Notes under the pieces: generated by a model | What the model was told of the DNA's origin: nothing | Database searches by the model: none | Seen by the model: the letters and a program-made list of their open reading frames with translations, nothing else | Position numbers and translations under genes: made by a program | NCBI RefSeq assembly: GCF_010727475.1 | Contig: NZ_AP022567.1 | Span: 6,882,001 to 6,946,000 of the forward strand | Reading direction: 5' to 3' | Source: Mycolicibacterium mageritense | Lineage (GTDB): Bacteria; Actinomycetota; Actinomycetes; Mycobacteriales; Mycobacteriaceae | Length of the DNA: 64,000 bases | Shown here: in pieces, positions 17,787 to 26,153 of the stretch | How positions within the stretch are numbered: the first letter of the stretch is position 1 | Layout of the letters: each line of letters begins with the position of its first letter

Positions 17787-18254
17787 ATGTCGACAGTCAA
17801 CGGATTACCCGCCCATGTCTTGTTGGTGCACGTCCTCGTGGTACTCGCCCCGCTAACCGCCGTTCTGGTCATCCTCTGCGCCCTGTGGCCGGCCGCACGG
17901 CGCGTGTTGGCGTGGCCGGTTCTTGCGCTGGCCGCGTTCTGTCTGGTGCTGACGCCGATAACGACCGAGGCCGGAGAGTGGCTCGAGCACCGTGTCGGGC
18001 GGTCGCCGCTGGTGCACACACATGCCGAGCTCGGTGACACCATGATCTATGTGTCGGCGGCACTGTTTGTCGCCGCGGCGCTCCTCGTCGTCGTGCATGT
18101 CCGCACCACACGCGGTAAGGCGCTGAAACCCGTTCTCGCAGGATTGGTCTCAATGGTCGCCTTGGCCATCGGAGCAGGCGCAGTCACGCAGGTATACCGG
18201 ATCGGCGATTCGGGCGCTCAATCCGCATGGTCCGATGTGGTCTCGACGTACTGA
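17787..18254 (+). CDS. DUF2231 four-helix membrane protein
   Basis: A 155-residue polytopic membrane protein starting MSTVNGLPAHVLLVHVLVVLAPLTA, with about four hydrophobic helices and conserved His residues in the first helix (HVLLVH) and second half (LVHTHAELGD), as in the DUF2231 family. A GAGGAG ribosome site precedes ATG 17787. Family function is unknown; members are often linked to redox or metal genes. The BlaI-type operator just upstream suggests BlaI control together with the divergent hemerythrin-ATPase. Confidence 0.8.
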   Translation: MSTVNGLPAHVLLVHVLVVLAPLTAVLVILCALWPAARRVLAWPVLALAAFCLVLTPITTEAGEWLEHRVGRSPLVHTHAELGDTMIYVSAALFVAAALLVVVHVRTTRGKALKPVLAGLVSMVALAIGAGAVTQVYRIGDSGAQSAWSDVVSTY

Positions 18255-18259
18255 GCCCG

Positions 18260-19150
18260 TCAGCGGTACACGACCGACACCGATTCGCCGGCCTCCGGTA
18301 TCAGGCGATCCTGAATCCAATCGCTCGTGCCCACGAGATCGGCACCGATCACAGCCAGTAACAGCACAGCAGCCACCAGCGGAGCCGCTCGCTGACGCCG
18401 CGGTCCCGGGCCGCGCAGCGCACCGACCCGCCGAACGACGGTGTCGGCGCCGGCGCTGATCCCGAGTCGGCCGGGGACGGCAAGCGACGCTTGCGATGTC
18501 AACAACGCGGCTTTCGTGAGCGCCCGAGCGACCACTGCGCGCCCCGCCTGCGCTGCGTCCTCGTCGGCCTGGCGTTCGGCGGCGAATCGCACTGCACCGC
18601 ACCACCGGCCCAGCAGAGGGTTGATGCAGGCCGCGAGTTCGGCCATCTGAACATAGAAGTGATGGTGATGCCGAAGGTGAGCTCGCTCATGACGGATCAC
18701 CGCCTCAAACTCCGCGGCCGTCAACACTTTCCGAAGCCCGTCGGTAGCCACGACCGTTCCGCCCCGCCCGGGCACGGCAAATGCCTGTGCGACGTCATCG
18801 CCGACGATCAACAACCTGTGAGACCCGATGGCTGCACGCCGAAACACATCGGAACCACGACTGAGTTGACACATGCGAAACAGGTGCACCGATGGTCGCC
18901 ACCCAGCGAGCATGACTCCTGAGCCCACCACAACCCACAAGACAGGCTCCGGAAGATGCCAAAACACCCCGGCCGCGCACAACAGCGCCAACGTCGAAGT
19001 CAGCGTTGCCAAAGCAAGGGCCAAGCCGCCGACTGCTAGGAGGCGAACCTGCCAGCCAGGTGTGAAGCACATTTGCACACGGCGCAGAAAGACGGTCAAG
19101 ACCGCCGCCAAGCACCACGCCAGGGTGAGCATGAAGACCAACATCGTCAT
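18260..19150 (-). CDS. M56-family (BlaR1-like) membrane metallopeptidase
   Basis: A 296-residue membrane protein with N-terminal helices, a cytoplasmic zinc-peptidase HExxH motif (VIRHERAHLRHHHH) and a C-terminal helix (AAPLVAAVLLLAVIGADLV). It is like the BlaR1/MecR1 peptidase domain but has no penicillin-binding sensor domain, as in mycobacterial Rv1845c. Expected role: cleave or inactivate the BlaI repressor upon an envelope signal. Its ATG overlaps the blaI stop by 4 bp (ATGA), so the two are translationally coupled. It converges on the DUF2231 gene with a 5-bp gap. Confidence 0.88.
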   Translation of the reverse strand: MTMLVFMLTLAWCLAAVLTVFLRRVQMCFTPGWQVRLLAVGGLALALATLTSTLALLCAAGVFWHLPEPVLWVVVGSGVMLAGWRPSVHLFRMCQLSRGSDVFRRAAIGSHRLLIVGDDVAQAFAVPGRGGTVVATDGLRKVLTAAEFEAVIRHERAHLRHHHHFYVQMAELAACINPLLGRWCGAVRFAAERQADEDAAQAGRAVVARALTKAALLTSQASLAVPGRLGISAGADTVVRRVGALRGPGPRRQRAAPLVAAVLLLAVIGADLVGTSDWIQDRLIPEAGESVSVVYR

Positions 19151-19527
19151 CGCGGCCGGTCCTGTCCGTCGCCCGCCGACTTGAGCAGCTCCCTCAAGAC
19201 GGCCTCGTCCTCGGGATCCAGATGAGCGACGAAGTTCGCCAGCACGTCCGCGCGTGCACTGCGGCCGTCCAACTCGCGACGCATCCGCAACGCGGCTTGA
19301 AGTGCCGGTAAGTCATCGGCGACCGCGGCCAGGCAGTACACGTAGGAACGGCCGTTGCGAACGCGCTTGACCAATCCCTTGCGAGTCAACCGGACCAATG
19401 CCGTCATGACGGTGGTGTGAGCAAGCTCGCCACCGAGCACGGCACGCACCTGCGCCACCGTCATCGGCTCATCCGCATGAAGTACTCCGACGACGGCGTC
19501 CTCCAAAGCACCAGGTTCGCGCCGCAC
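19147..19527 (-). CDS. blaI: BlaI/MecI-family repressor
   Basis: A 126-residue winged-helix repressor: N-terminal DNA-binding half (PMTVAQVRAVLGGELAHTTVM, then LTRKGLVKRVRNGRSYVY) and a C-terminal dimerisation and cleavage region. GTG start at 19527 with GGAG 4 nt upstream. It is coupled to the M56 peptidase gene. The likely target is the TACTACA-N5-TGTAGTA operator at 17736-17754. In this setting it may control metal/oxygen functions rather than a beta-lactamase, none of which is encoded nearby. It may not be the organism's main BlaI. Confidence 0.88.
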   Translation of the reverse strand: MRREPGALEDAVVGVLHADEPMTVAQVRAVLGGELAHTTVMTALVRLTRKGLVKRVRNGRSYVYCLAAVADDLPALQAALRMRRELDGRSARADVLANFVAHLDPEDEAVLRELLKSAGDGQDRPR

Positions 19528-19633
19528 ACCACTCCTTCCACAATGAGAATAGTCGCCTCGGTGGCTTCGGTACCCGGCTATGGCAAGGCTATGTTTGCTG
19601 GCAGCACTTGCCGATTCTCGCTAGCGTGAGGCC

Positions 19634-20347
19634 GTGACAAGTCCGTCCCACCCTGCTGAACCCCACGTGGGCTCCGTTGCGTCGAAACTGAATTGGCTAC
19701 GCGCCGGGGTGCTCGGCGCCAACGACGGCATCGTGTCGACGGCGGGCATCGTCGTCGGCGTCGCAGCCGCCACTGCTGAGCGCAGTCCGATTCTCACCGC
19801 CGGAATCGCGGGCCTGGCCGCCGGCGCGGTGTCGATGGCCCTCGGCGAGTATGTGTCCGTCAGCACGCAGCGCGACACAGAGAAGGCACTGCTGCGCAAA
19901 GAGCGCCGCGAACTGCGTGACGACCCGGCCGCCGAACTGGACGAACTCGCAGCCCTCTACGAGGCCAAGGGGCTCAAGGTGACCACTGCGCGCACCGTCG
20001 CCGAAGAACTCACCGCGCACGATGCGTTCGCCGCGCACGCAGAGATCGAATTAGGGATAACACCAGGAGAATTGACCAACCCGTGGCAGGCGGCGTTCTC
20101 GTCCGCACTGTCATTTACCGTGGGCGCGCTCCTGCCCCTCGTCGCAATACTGCTGCCGCCGATCACATGGCGGGTTCCGGTCACAGTGATTGCCGTGTTG
20201 GCGGCACTGATCGTCACCGGTGCGGTCTCGGCGGCGTTGGGTGGGGCGCCCAAGCAACGCGCTGTGTTGCGGAATGTCATCGGAGGCGGGCTCGCCTTGG
20301 TCATCACGTACGCGATCGGCCATCTAGTCGGTGCCGCGATCACATGA
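19634..20347 (+). CDS. VIT1/CCC1-family Fe/Mn transporter
   Basis: A 237-residue membrane protein with the family signature LNWLRAGVLGANDGIVSTAGIVVGVAAA, then ALGEYVSVSTQRDTEKALL in the second helix, a cytoplasmic metal-binding loop rich in Glu (ERRELRDDPAAELDELAALYEAKGL), and three C-terminal helices. VIT1/CCC1 proteins move Fe2+ or Mn2+ out of the cytosol. GTG start at 19634. Placement beside the BlaI/M56/P1B-5 module suggests a shared role in iron or manganese handling under hypoxia. No DosR box is obvious in the 106-bp gap to blaI. Confidence 0.88.
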   Translation: MTSPSHPAEPHVGSVASKLNWLRAGVLGANDGIVSTAGIVVGVAAATAERSPILTAGIAGLAAGAVSMALGEYVSVSTQRDTEKALLRKERRELRDDPAAELDELAALYEAKGLKVTTARTVAEELTAHDAFAAHAEIELGITPGELTNPWQAAFSSALSFTVGALLPLVAILLPPITWRVPVTVIAVLAALIVTGAVSAALGGAPKQRAVLRNVIGGGLALVITYAIGHLVGAAIT

Positions 20348-20371
20348 CCCGCGTCGCGTCGAAAGACTGAC

Positions 20372-20989
20372 TCAGCGGGCAGCGTACCGGCTGTCGCCGG
20401 CACCAGCACCTACGATGTCCCTGGCCTGTTCCAGGTGTGCCTGCGCCTGCGCCAAGTCGGTGTCGAACTCTGCCCGGTAGCTGTTCATAGACCCTGCCAC
20501 CGCGGCCAGGCACATGTGCGCTGCTTGATGGGCGTCATCGGTCGCGGCTTTCAACTCGTTGGTCAGTTCGGGATCCGGTGTCGGTAGATGAGAGGGAAGG
20601 TCCACCGAAGCGCCGTCGTGCATCTGCTGACATGACACTCTCAACGCGTCGACATCCTGTCGTTTCAACGCGTCCTGCGTGTCGTCGAGAGCAACCTGCA
20701 ACGCGGCGAAATCGTCACGGCTCTCGGCCCACCAATCTCGTATCGCCGCGCCGTCCTGCGTGGGCTGTTCTGATTGCCGAATCCCGCCATCGTGCCCGAC
20801 GACGACAGCCACAAGCACGCCAAGGGCTACCGCAACCGCCGCAACGAGGGCGGCTACCAATGCTTTCGGGGTGAGGCGCAGCGAACCGGAGTCCTCCGAC
20901 TGCTGCGCGGTGTCGTCGATCGGCTCCCCGCACTCGTTGCAGAATTCCCAATGCGCCGGGTTTCGGTGTCCGTTCGGGCAGATAGACAT
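20372..20989 (-). CDS. Zinc-ribbon membrane-anchored hypothetical protein
   Basis: About 205 residues from ATG 20989. The N-terminus is a zinc ribbon (CPNGHRNPAHWEFCNECGEP, residues about 4-23), followed by one membrane helix (ALVAALVAAVAVALGVLVAVVVG) and an external helical domain with two Cys (VSCQQMHDG and HMCLAAVAGS) that could form a disulphide. Function is unknown. Its promoter region, shared with the divergent gene at 21319, contains two DosR-box-like sites, so hypoxic induction is likely. An in-frame upstream ATG at 21016 is possible but has no ribosome site. Confidence 0.7.
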   Translation of the reverse strand: MSICPNGHRNPAHWEFCNECGEPIDDTAQQSEDSGSLRLTPKALVAALVAAVAVALGVLVAVVVGHDGGIRQSEQPTQDGAAIRDWWAESRDDFAALQVALDDTQDALKRQDVDALRVSCQQMHDGASVDLPSHLPTPDPELTNELKAATDDAHQAAHMCLAAVAGSMNSYRAEFDTDLAQAQAHLEQARDIVGAGAGDSRYAAR

Positions 20990-21318
20990 TTGTGCGGTCC
21001 CTTTCGGATCGATCATGAGGCGCGCCACGAATTTGCCAGACACCGAAGGCCGAACTGCCACACCACCGATAGGACACCGCGAACCTGCCGCGGCCGCGTC
21101 CGCTCATGGTGTTGATGCCGACCCCCGGTCTTTGGCCATGTCTCGATGGTCGCCAACCCGTGCCGGTCTCGACAGGGCCGAGAAGACCTCGGCATGAGGA
21201 CCTAAGGCACTGAGTTCGCGTGAGGTACGACCGACCAGGCGCGTTGGGACTTTCGTCACTAGTGCCGCGCACGCGTGGGTCGGACGATCGGTACGACAAG
21301 CACTCGGAGGGAACCAGC
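20990..21318. promoter_or_regulatory. Divergent intergenic region with two DosR-box-like sites
   Basis: This 329-bp stretch separates the zinc-ribbon gene and the small plus-strand gene. GTTGGGACTTTCGTCACTAG (21243-21262) matches about 14 of 20 DosR positions. ATGAGGACCTAAGGCACTGA (21194-21213) matches about 13. The first is 57 bp upstream of the 21319 start. I see no convincing gene; open frames here have no ribosome sites and lie opposite or out of frame. Confidence 0.6.
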
Positions 21319-21606
21319 ATGATCTCAGCCGACAGAGTTGCTCTGACCGGACCGCAACTCGAAGCCATCGCACGGGACTTCCTGCGCTCTGAGTTCACGG
21401 AGCGGATCTATGGGATGTGGCCGATCGATCGGCGGATCGATGCATATCTCCGCCATCGCGGATTCCGCGGAATCCTCAACGATGGATCGGCTTGCAGCCG
21501 ATTGACCGATCGTGTGATGGCCAATCTGGGGCGCGTGCGCTGCAACCCGGCAGATCGGCTTTCGAAACCAGTTGGACTCCAGAGTATTAGCGCACCAGAA
21601 AGGTAA
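21319..21606 (+). CDS. Small hypothetical protein, likely DosR-controlled
   Basis: A 95-residue soluble protein starting MISADRVALTGPQLEAIARD; the ATG at 21319 has GGAGGG 8 nt upstream. The first 70 residues look like a compact helical domain (LRSEFTERIYGMWPIDRRID, AYLRHRGFRGIL); the tail is low in secondary structure. I do not recognise the family. A DosR-box-like site lies just upstream, and a 43-codon gene follows within 6 nt, suggesting a two-gene hypoxic operon. Confidence 0.6.
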   Translation: MISADRVALTGPQLEAIARDFLRSEFTERIYGMWPIDRRIDAYLRHRGFRGILNDGSACSRLTDRVMANLGRVRCNPADRLSKPVGLQSISAPER

Positions 21607-21611
21607 CAGAG

Positions 21612-21743
21612 ATGGCCAACAACCGCGTCATGGAAGCCGTCAAGCGCCTGCTGATGGCAGAGACGTACCTACGTACGCACGAGGCCACCGAAGCGCATGA
21701 ACCAAAGACCGCGGAGCAGGACACCCAGCCGCCGAGAACCTGA
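21612..21743 (+). CDS. 43-residue hypothetical protein
   Basis: ATG 21612 is preceded by AAAGG 8 nt upstream, within the end of the previous gene. The peptide begins MANNRVMEAVKRLLMAETYL (amphipathic helix) and continues with a charged tail (HEATEAHEPKTAEQD). It is not recognised and has no membrane segment. The tight spacing after the 21319 gene and the good ribosome site support a real small gene. It could be a small regulator or protein partner, but there is no direct evidence. Confidence 0.5.
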   Translation: MANNRVMEAVKRLLMAETYLRTHEATEAHEPKTAEQDTQPPRT

Positions 21744-21761
21744 GGTGAACCTGCGGGACAA

Positions 21762-22160
21762 TTAGCCCCCGAGCGAACCGACAGCCGCCTGGAGCCTCGC
21801 CGTCACCTCATCGGCGACCGAGCGCAATTGGTTCTCACCGGTCACCTCGACGAGGATCTGCGGGTCCATCGCCTCGACGAGGATGGTCCCTGCGTTGTCC
21901 GGATCCGCGCGGACCACGACGTTGCACGGCAACAACATGCCGATCTGACGGTCGATGTCGATGGCGCGGTGGGCGAGTGCCGGGTTGCAGGCTCCGAGAA
22001 TCAGGTAATCCTCCATATCCTCACCGATCTTGGCCTTCATCGTCGCCTTGACGTCGATTTCGGTCAGCACACCGAAGCCCTCAATGGCGAGGGCATCGCG
22101 CGTGCGATTGACGACGTCTTCGAACGAGCTACGGATTGCTGCGGTCAGTCCAATGCCCAT
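21762..22160 (-). CDS. DUF302-family protein
   Basis: A 132-residue DUF302 protein starting at ATG 22160 (GAAGG 7 nt upstream). Conserved features include RTRDALAIEGFGVLTEIDVKA, the YLILGACNPALAHRAI segment with its Cys, and LLPCNVVVRAD. The family fold is a small alpha/beta domain often linked to copper/redox or thiol chemistry; precise function is unknown. It is the last gene of a minus-strand set (Rv1733c type, SHOCT, DUF302) downstream of tandem DosR boxes. Confidence 0.8.
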   Translation of the reverse strand: MGIGLTAAIRSSFEDVVNRTRDALAIEGFGVLTEIDVKATMKAKIGEDMEDYLILGACNPALAHRAIDIDRQIGMLLPCNVVVRADPDNAGTILVEAMDPQILVEVTGENQLRSVADEVTARLQAAVGSLGG

Positions 22161-22277
22161 GTCTAGCCTTCGTCCGTCGAAACAGCTTCGCCGTTCTCCA
22201 GTGTGGTCCACTTGTTCGAACAACGTGAAGAGTTCGACGAGGAACCCGGCAAGGGATCGGCTGCGCGCCGGAAGAAG

Positions 22278-22529
22278 CTACGAAGGCTGGCTGTTGTGCA
22301 GAACGGCAAGACTGTTGCGGTAATCGGTTTCGCTTATCTCGCCGCGAGCGAAGCGCACAGCCAGTACTTCTTCCGCTGTCTGGGCACGGACCGGTGGTTC
22401 CTGGCGACTACTCACCAGGAACCTGATCAGCATGACGATTCCGACGATCACCACCGCCCAGAACAGCACCATGCCGATACTCATGCCGACGAACCCCCAC
22501 CAGCCCATATCGTGGTCGTACCAGTACAT
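22278..22529 (-). CDS. SHOCT-domain single-pass membrane protein
   Basis: An 83-residue protein: MYWYDHDMGWWGFVGMSIGM, a hydrophobic helix (VLFWAVVIVGIVMLIRFLV), and a C-terminal SHOCT motif (AEEVLAVRFARGEISETDYR). SHOCT domains assist oligomerisation. The start at 22529 lies 19 bp after the Rv1733c-type stop, so the genes are cotranscribed. Role unknown. Confidence 0.75.
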   Translation of the reverse strand: MYWYDHDMGWWGFVGMSIGMVLFWAVVIVGIVMLIRFLVSSRQEPPVRAQTAEEVLAVRFARGEISETDYRNSLAVLHNSQPS

Positions 22530-22548
22530 CGTTGCTGACACCCCGCTA

Positions 22549-23145
22549 TCACATTTGAGGACCGGTCCGGCCGCTGCCATCGGCCAGGAGCTCCAACGCT
22601 CGGTCCCAGCCCGTCGTACGGCTGCGAACCACAACCAGGTGAACGCCGGCCCACAATAGGAAGGCGGCGCCCACCATGACGAGCCAGTAGGCTGCGGCCG
22701 TCAGCAGGGCGGCTGTTCCGGCCTGCCAAGCCGGAGCCGGTGCCGCGACTCGGTTGCCCGCGGCATTCACCCAGATGTCTACCGGATCACCGGCTTTGAC
22801 ATCTGCCCGAGCCGTGACCAACTCGGTGTGATCGACTGCGCCCACTCGCCACCGAGCCTGCACCGCTGCGTTGACGCCGCGTGCGGCATCCGGTGCCTGA
22901 ATCGCATCCTCGATCGCCGTGGCTGCGACAAGATGCCGGTTCCGCGCCTGCTCGACAAGTGTCTGTGCGCGGCTGTCGTGCACGGCCGTGCCGATCGCGC
23001 CGGCGACCGGCACTGCGAGCAGTGCGGTGACGAATACCAGTGCCAACAACAGCGCTTCAATGCGGTCACTGACTCGTACCAACGGATTTCGTCCAAGCAT
23101 GCGAATGAGCAGCCCCCACCTGAAGCTCAGCGTGAATGTCTCCAT
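22549..23145 (-). CDS. Rv1733c-type two-helix membrane protein
   Basis: A 198-residue protein starting METFTLSFRWGLLIRMLGRN (ATG 23145, GGAGGG 5 nt upstream). It has two membrane helices, residues about 30-55 (ALLLALVFVTALLAVPVAGA) and about 150-175 (ALLTAAAYWLVMVGAAFLLW), flanking an extracytoplasmic domain with GDPVDIWVNAAGNRVAAPA. This matches mycobacterial Rv1733c, a DosR-regulon antigen of unknown function. Two tandem DosR boxes lie 100-140 bp upstream, shared with the divergent stress protein gene. Confidence 0.82.
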   Translation of the reverse strand: METFTLSFRWGLLIRMLGRNPLVRVSDRIEALLLALVFVTALLAVPVAGAIGTAVHDSRAQTLVEQARNRHLVAATAIEDAIQAPDAARGVNAAVQARWRVGAVDHTELVTARADVKAGDPVDIWVNAAGNRVAAPAPAWQAGTAALLTAAAYWLVMVGAAFLLWAGVHLVVVRSRTTGWDRALELLADGSGRTGPQM

Positions 23146-23246
23146 CACAACCCTCCATCGATGTCGACGAAGACTGAATGAACCGATAGTTGCCGTTCTC
23201 AACACCCAGCCCAAGAGGCAAACGGCCCGCCGTCGGTCACCGCCCG

Positions 23247-23288
23247 CGAGGGACCACGGCCCATTGGCCGAGGGACCAATGGCCCTGC
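23247..23288. promoter_or_regulatory. Tandem DosR boxes
   Basis: CGAGGGACCACGGCCCATTG (23247-23266) and CGAGGGACCAATGGCCCTGC (23269-23288) both carry GGGACC and a GCCC/GGCCC second half. They are 22 bp apart, two helical turns, the geometry DevR uses for cooperative binding. They lie between the Rv1733c-type gene and the universal stress protein at 23356. Confidence 0.72.
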
Positions 23289-23355
23289 TCACCGCTCCCC
23301 CACCAAAATAGGGTCACCGCCAACGGACGCCAACAGCTCGGCCAAGGAGCACGAA

Positions 23356-24237
23356 ATGGTGCGCAGCACAATAAAACCCGACATCATCGTGGCAGTCGAC
23401 GGTTCGCCTGACTCCGAGGCCGCAATCGTATGGGCGGCACGTGAGGCCGTCCTGCGCGGAGCTGCCGTCAAGTTGCTCCACGTCATCGCACCCATGGTGG
23501 TCGACCTGTCCATCAGCCCAGTGCCGGAGAACTTCATCGAGTGGCAGAAGGACAACGCGAAACAGATTCTTGCGCAGGCCGAGAAAACGTTGCTGGCCAA
23601 CACCGTTGAAGAGCAGACGCCCGACGTACATTCCGAAGTGAGGTTCGGCAGCGTTGTCGGCGAGATCGTCGACGCAACCAGGCAGGTCCACCTTGCTGTC
23701 GTCGGCAGCCGAGGAATGGGCGCTGTCGGACGCGCCGTCCTGGGCTCGGTCAGCAGCGGACTGGTCCATCATGCGCATTGCCCGGTCGCAGTGGTCCACG
23801 TGAACGAAACGCAACCCGCCGACCTCAGTTCCCCGGTCTTGCTGGGCGTCGACGGTTCCCCGGCATCGGAAAAGGCAATCGCGCTGGCGTTCGACGAAGC
23901 GTCCCGTCGTGGAGTCGAACTCGTGGCCCTGCACGCTTGGAGCGACGTCGGAGTTTTCCCGGTCCTTGGCATGGACTGGCGACGGTATGAGGACGAGGGA
24001 CGCGAAGTCCTGGGTGAACGGTTGGCGGGCTGGAGCGAGCAGTACCCCGAAGTACGGGTGCAGCGGCGGATTGTGTGTGACCAACCGGCTCGGTGGCTCA
24101 TCGACGCGTCAGCGGACGCTCAACTCGTCGTGGTCGGAAGTCACGGCCGCGGCGGTTTCACTGGCATGCTCCTGGGATCGGTCAGCGGGGCGGTTGCGCA
24201 GTCGGCCAAGGCACCGGTGATCGTCGTCCGCAGTTAG
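23356..24237 (+). CDS. Tandem universal stress protein (Rv1996/Rv2623 type)
   Basis: A 293-residue protein with two Usp domains. Domain 1 (residues 1-150) has IIVAVDGSPDSEAA and the ATP motif VGSRGMGAVGRAVLGSVS. Domain 2 (about 160-293) has VLLGVDGSPASEKA and VGSHGRGGFTGMLLGSVS. Both keep the G-2x-G-9x-GS nucleotide motif, so both sites may bind ATP. M. tuberculosis Rv2623 slows growth in dormancy by an ATP-dependent mechanism; a similar role is inferred. ATG 23356 follows GGAG. The tandem DosR boxes are 70-110 bp upstream. Confidence 0.9.
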   Translation: MVRSTIKPDIIVAVDGSPDSEAAIVWAAREAVLRGAAVKLLHVIAPMVVDLSISPVPENFIEWQKDNAKQILAQAEKTLLANTVEEQTPDVHSEVRFGSVVGEIVDATRQVHLAVVGSRGMGAVGRAVLGSVSSGLVHHAHCPVAVVHVNETQPADLSSPVLLGVDGSPASEKAIALAFDEASRRGVELVALHAWSDVGVFPVLGMDWRRYEDEGREVLGERLAGWSEQYPEVRVQRRIVCDQPARWLIDASADAQLVVVGSHGRGGFTGMLLGSVSGAVAQSAKAPVIVVRS

Positions 24238-24294
24238 TTGTCGCCGCGTTCGGCCAACCCCGCCCGCGGGTTGTTCGGCAGGGCTGCCCACAGC

Positions 24295-25194
24295 TCACTG
24301 GCGGCGCGCCACCAGCGCCGGGACGTGGGCTTCTTGCGCCACTGCGGTACTGACCGAGCCGAGCAGCATTCCGGGAAATCCGCCGCGGCCGTGACTTCCG
24401 ACGATCACCAACTGGGCCTGCTGTGCATGGTCGACGAGGTGTCGGGCCGGGTGGCCGCGCTCGATAACCCGGGTCACCGGTACTTCGGGATAGCGGTCCT
24501 GCCAAGCTTGTAGCGTCTCGGCGAGGTTCTCTCCCGCAGGCTCGTGCACACCTGTCCCGTCCCTGCGGGGTACCGACGACACGTCCGTGTCGCTGCACAC
24601 GTGCAACGCCACCAAGCCCACGCCACGCCAAGATGCTTCGTCGAATGCCAGAGCAGTCGCCGGCTCGGACGCCGGCGAACAGTCGATCCCCACCAGAACC
24701 GGCAGCTCCGTCAACTGAGCCGGCTGGATCTCGTCGTGGACAATAGCCACCGGACCGCGCGCATGATGGAGCAAACCGATACCGACCGAACCGAGCAGGC
24801 GGCGGTGTCGGCCTGATCTCCCCCGGCATGCCACCACCACCAACTGGGCAGTCTTGGAGAGAGTTGTCAATGCCGATACCGGTGAGCCGAGGTACTGCTC
24901 ACTGCCGATCTCGATGCCGACGGCGCCACCCATAGTGTCCTCGGCCGTCCTGATCGCCTCGGCGAGGATGGCGCGGGCCTCGCTGTCCTGAATCTCCAGA
25001 ACCTCCTGTGGGATATGGCCAGCCGGCCACGTCAGCACCGACGCCGCGACAGGAAGGGAGGAGGCAACGTGCACGACGGTGAGGGAAACATGACGCATCG
25101 CAGCCTCACGTGCGGCCCACTGCACCGCGACCAGAGCCGACGACGAACCGTCGGTCCCGACGACTATCTTGTGATGTGTGGTGCGTTCGGACAC
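24295..25194 (-). CDS. Tandem universal stress protein (Rv2005c type)
   Basis: A 299-residue protein with two Usp domains. Domain 1: KIVVGTDGSSSALVAVQWAA and a degenerate ATP motif VACRGRSGRHRRLLGSVG. Domain 2: VLVGIDCSPASEPATALAFD and VGSHGRGGFPGMLLGSVS. The start is GTG 25194 with GGAGGG 5 nt upstream; a longer reading through to 25671 has no support. It follows the rafH-like gene by 56 bp on the same strand, so it is probably the third gene of an operon with the APH/AAA gene. Confidence 0.87.
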   Translation of the reverse strand: MSERTTHHKIVVGTDGSSSALVAVQWAAREAAMRHVSLTVVHVASSLPVAASVLTWPAGHIPQEVLEIQDSEARAILAEAIRTAEDTMGGAVGIEIGSEQYLGSPVSALTTLSKTAQLVVVACRGRSGRHRRLLGSVGIGLLHHARGPVAIVHDEIQPAQLTELPVLVGIDCSPASEPATALAFDEASWRGVGLVALHVCSDTDVSSVPRRDGTGVHEPAGENLAETLQAWQDRYPEVPVTRVIERGHPARHLVDHAQQAQLVIVGSHGRGGFPGMLLGSVSTAVAQEAHVPALVARRQ

Positions 25195-25250
25195 TTTCGC
25201 CCTCCGTGCGGTTTGACGCTGTGGAGCGACCGCGCTGCGGTACCGGGGCA

Positions 25251-26090
25251 TCAGTCGCGATGAGAGTGTCCCAACGCCGCTGAAGCCGCGGACATCGCGA
25301 ACTCGTCGGCATTTGGGGAGCGACCGATCGCCGCGGGAGTGATCATTCCGAAATGTCCGTCGTAGCGGCGATACAAGACGCAAGCTCGGCCCTCGGCGGC
25401 TTCGATGAAGAACAGGAACGGTAGGCCGAGCAGGTCCAGCCGACGAACGGCAGCCTCCAACGTGAGGCAAGGTATGGGTTGCGCGCTGAGAGATACCGGC
25501 GCCACGAACGGGGCCAGCATGTCCGCCGGATAGGGTGCCACCAAGGCGAGGCGATAACCTGCCGGGCTGTTTCGATAGATGACGCCTACGATGCCGGTGC
25601 CGACCTCGGTGAACAGATGAAAGTCGTAGTCGAGCAGGTTCATTTCGGCCACGGCATCGTCCACTGTGCACGGCGCAGCCGAAAAGGACTTGCGACGGAT
25701 CACGCGTGTCTCGGCGACCGGACGGGACAGAAAACGCCGATGTCGGATCTGTTTGGGCTCATGTTGCCATTCCCATTGCGCAGCAACGTGTTCGAGGCGG
25801 CGCCGTAGCCGGCTCTCGAGTCGGTCCACCGCCTCTCGAACGGTCAGGCCCTCGACCTGAACACGGACGGATCGCCCGTCGACGACCAGGTTGGCCTGCG
25901 CGATCACCGGTCGCTCGACCGCAGGATCACCATGGCGGCTCAACCGAACCCTGACGTTTGTCATGGGCCGTCGTGTGACGCGCCCGATTCGACCGATCTT
26001 GTCTCGGACGTATGTGACCGAGTCGGCAAGATCACCGTGCGCCGTCACGACGATGTCGGGGGCCGGCTGCGTTGATGCTGTCTGACGCAT
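25251..26090 (-). CDS. rafH: Hypoxic ribosome hibernation factor (RafH / Rv0079 type)
   Basis: A 279-residue protein. Residues about 1-110 are a divergent HPF/YfiA-like domain (DIVVTAHGDLADSVTYVRDK). Two copies of the HPF C-terminal dimerisation domain follow: about 135-190 (VIRRKSFSAAPCTVDDAVAE, VGVIYRN) and about 200-265 (SAQPIPCLTLEAAVRRLDLL, ACVLYRRYDGHFGMI). This architecture is that of M. smegmatis RafH and M. tuberculosis Rv0079, DosR-controlled factors that protect 70S ribosomes in hypoxia. It lies between the APH/AAA gene (64 bp upstream) and a universal stress protein gene. Confidence 0.87.
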   Translation of the reverse strand: MRQTASTQPAPDIVVTAHGDLADSVTYVRDKIGRIGRVTRRPMTNVRVRLSRHGDPAVERPVIAQANLVVDGRSVRVQVEGLTVREAVDRLESRLRRRLEHVAAQWEWQHEPKQIRHRRFLSRPVAETRVIRRKSFSAAPCTVDDAVAEMNLLDYDFHLFTEVGTGIVGVIYRNSPAGYRLALVAPYPADMLAPFVAPVSLSAQPIPCLTLEAAVRRLDLLGLPFLFFIEAAEGRACVLYRRYDGHFGMITPAAIGRSPNADEFAMSAASAALGHSHRD

Positions 26091-26153
26091 ATCTCATTGC
26101 TACGCCGCAGCGCTCGGCCTGAGACAGTGCCAAAGGTCATCGATCCTGGACCG

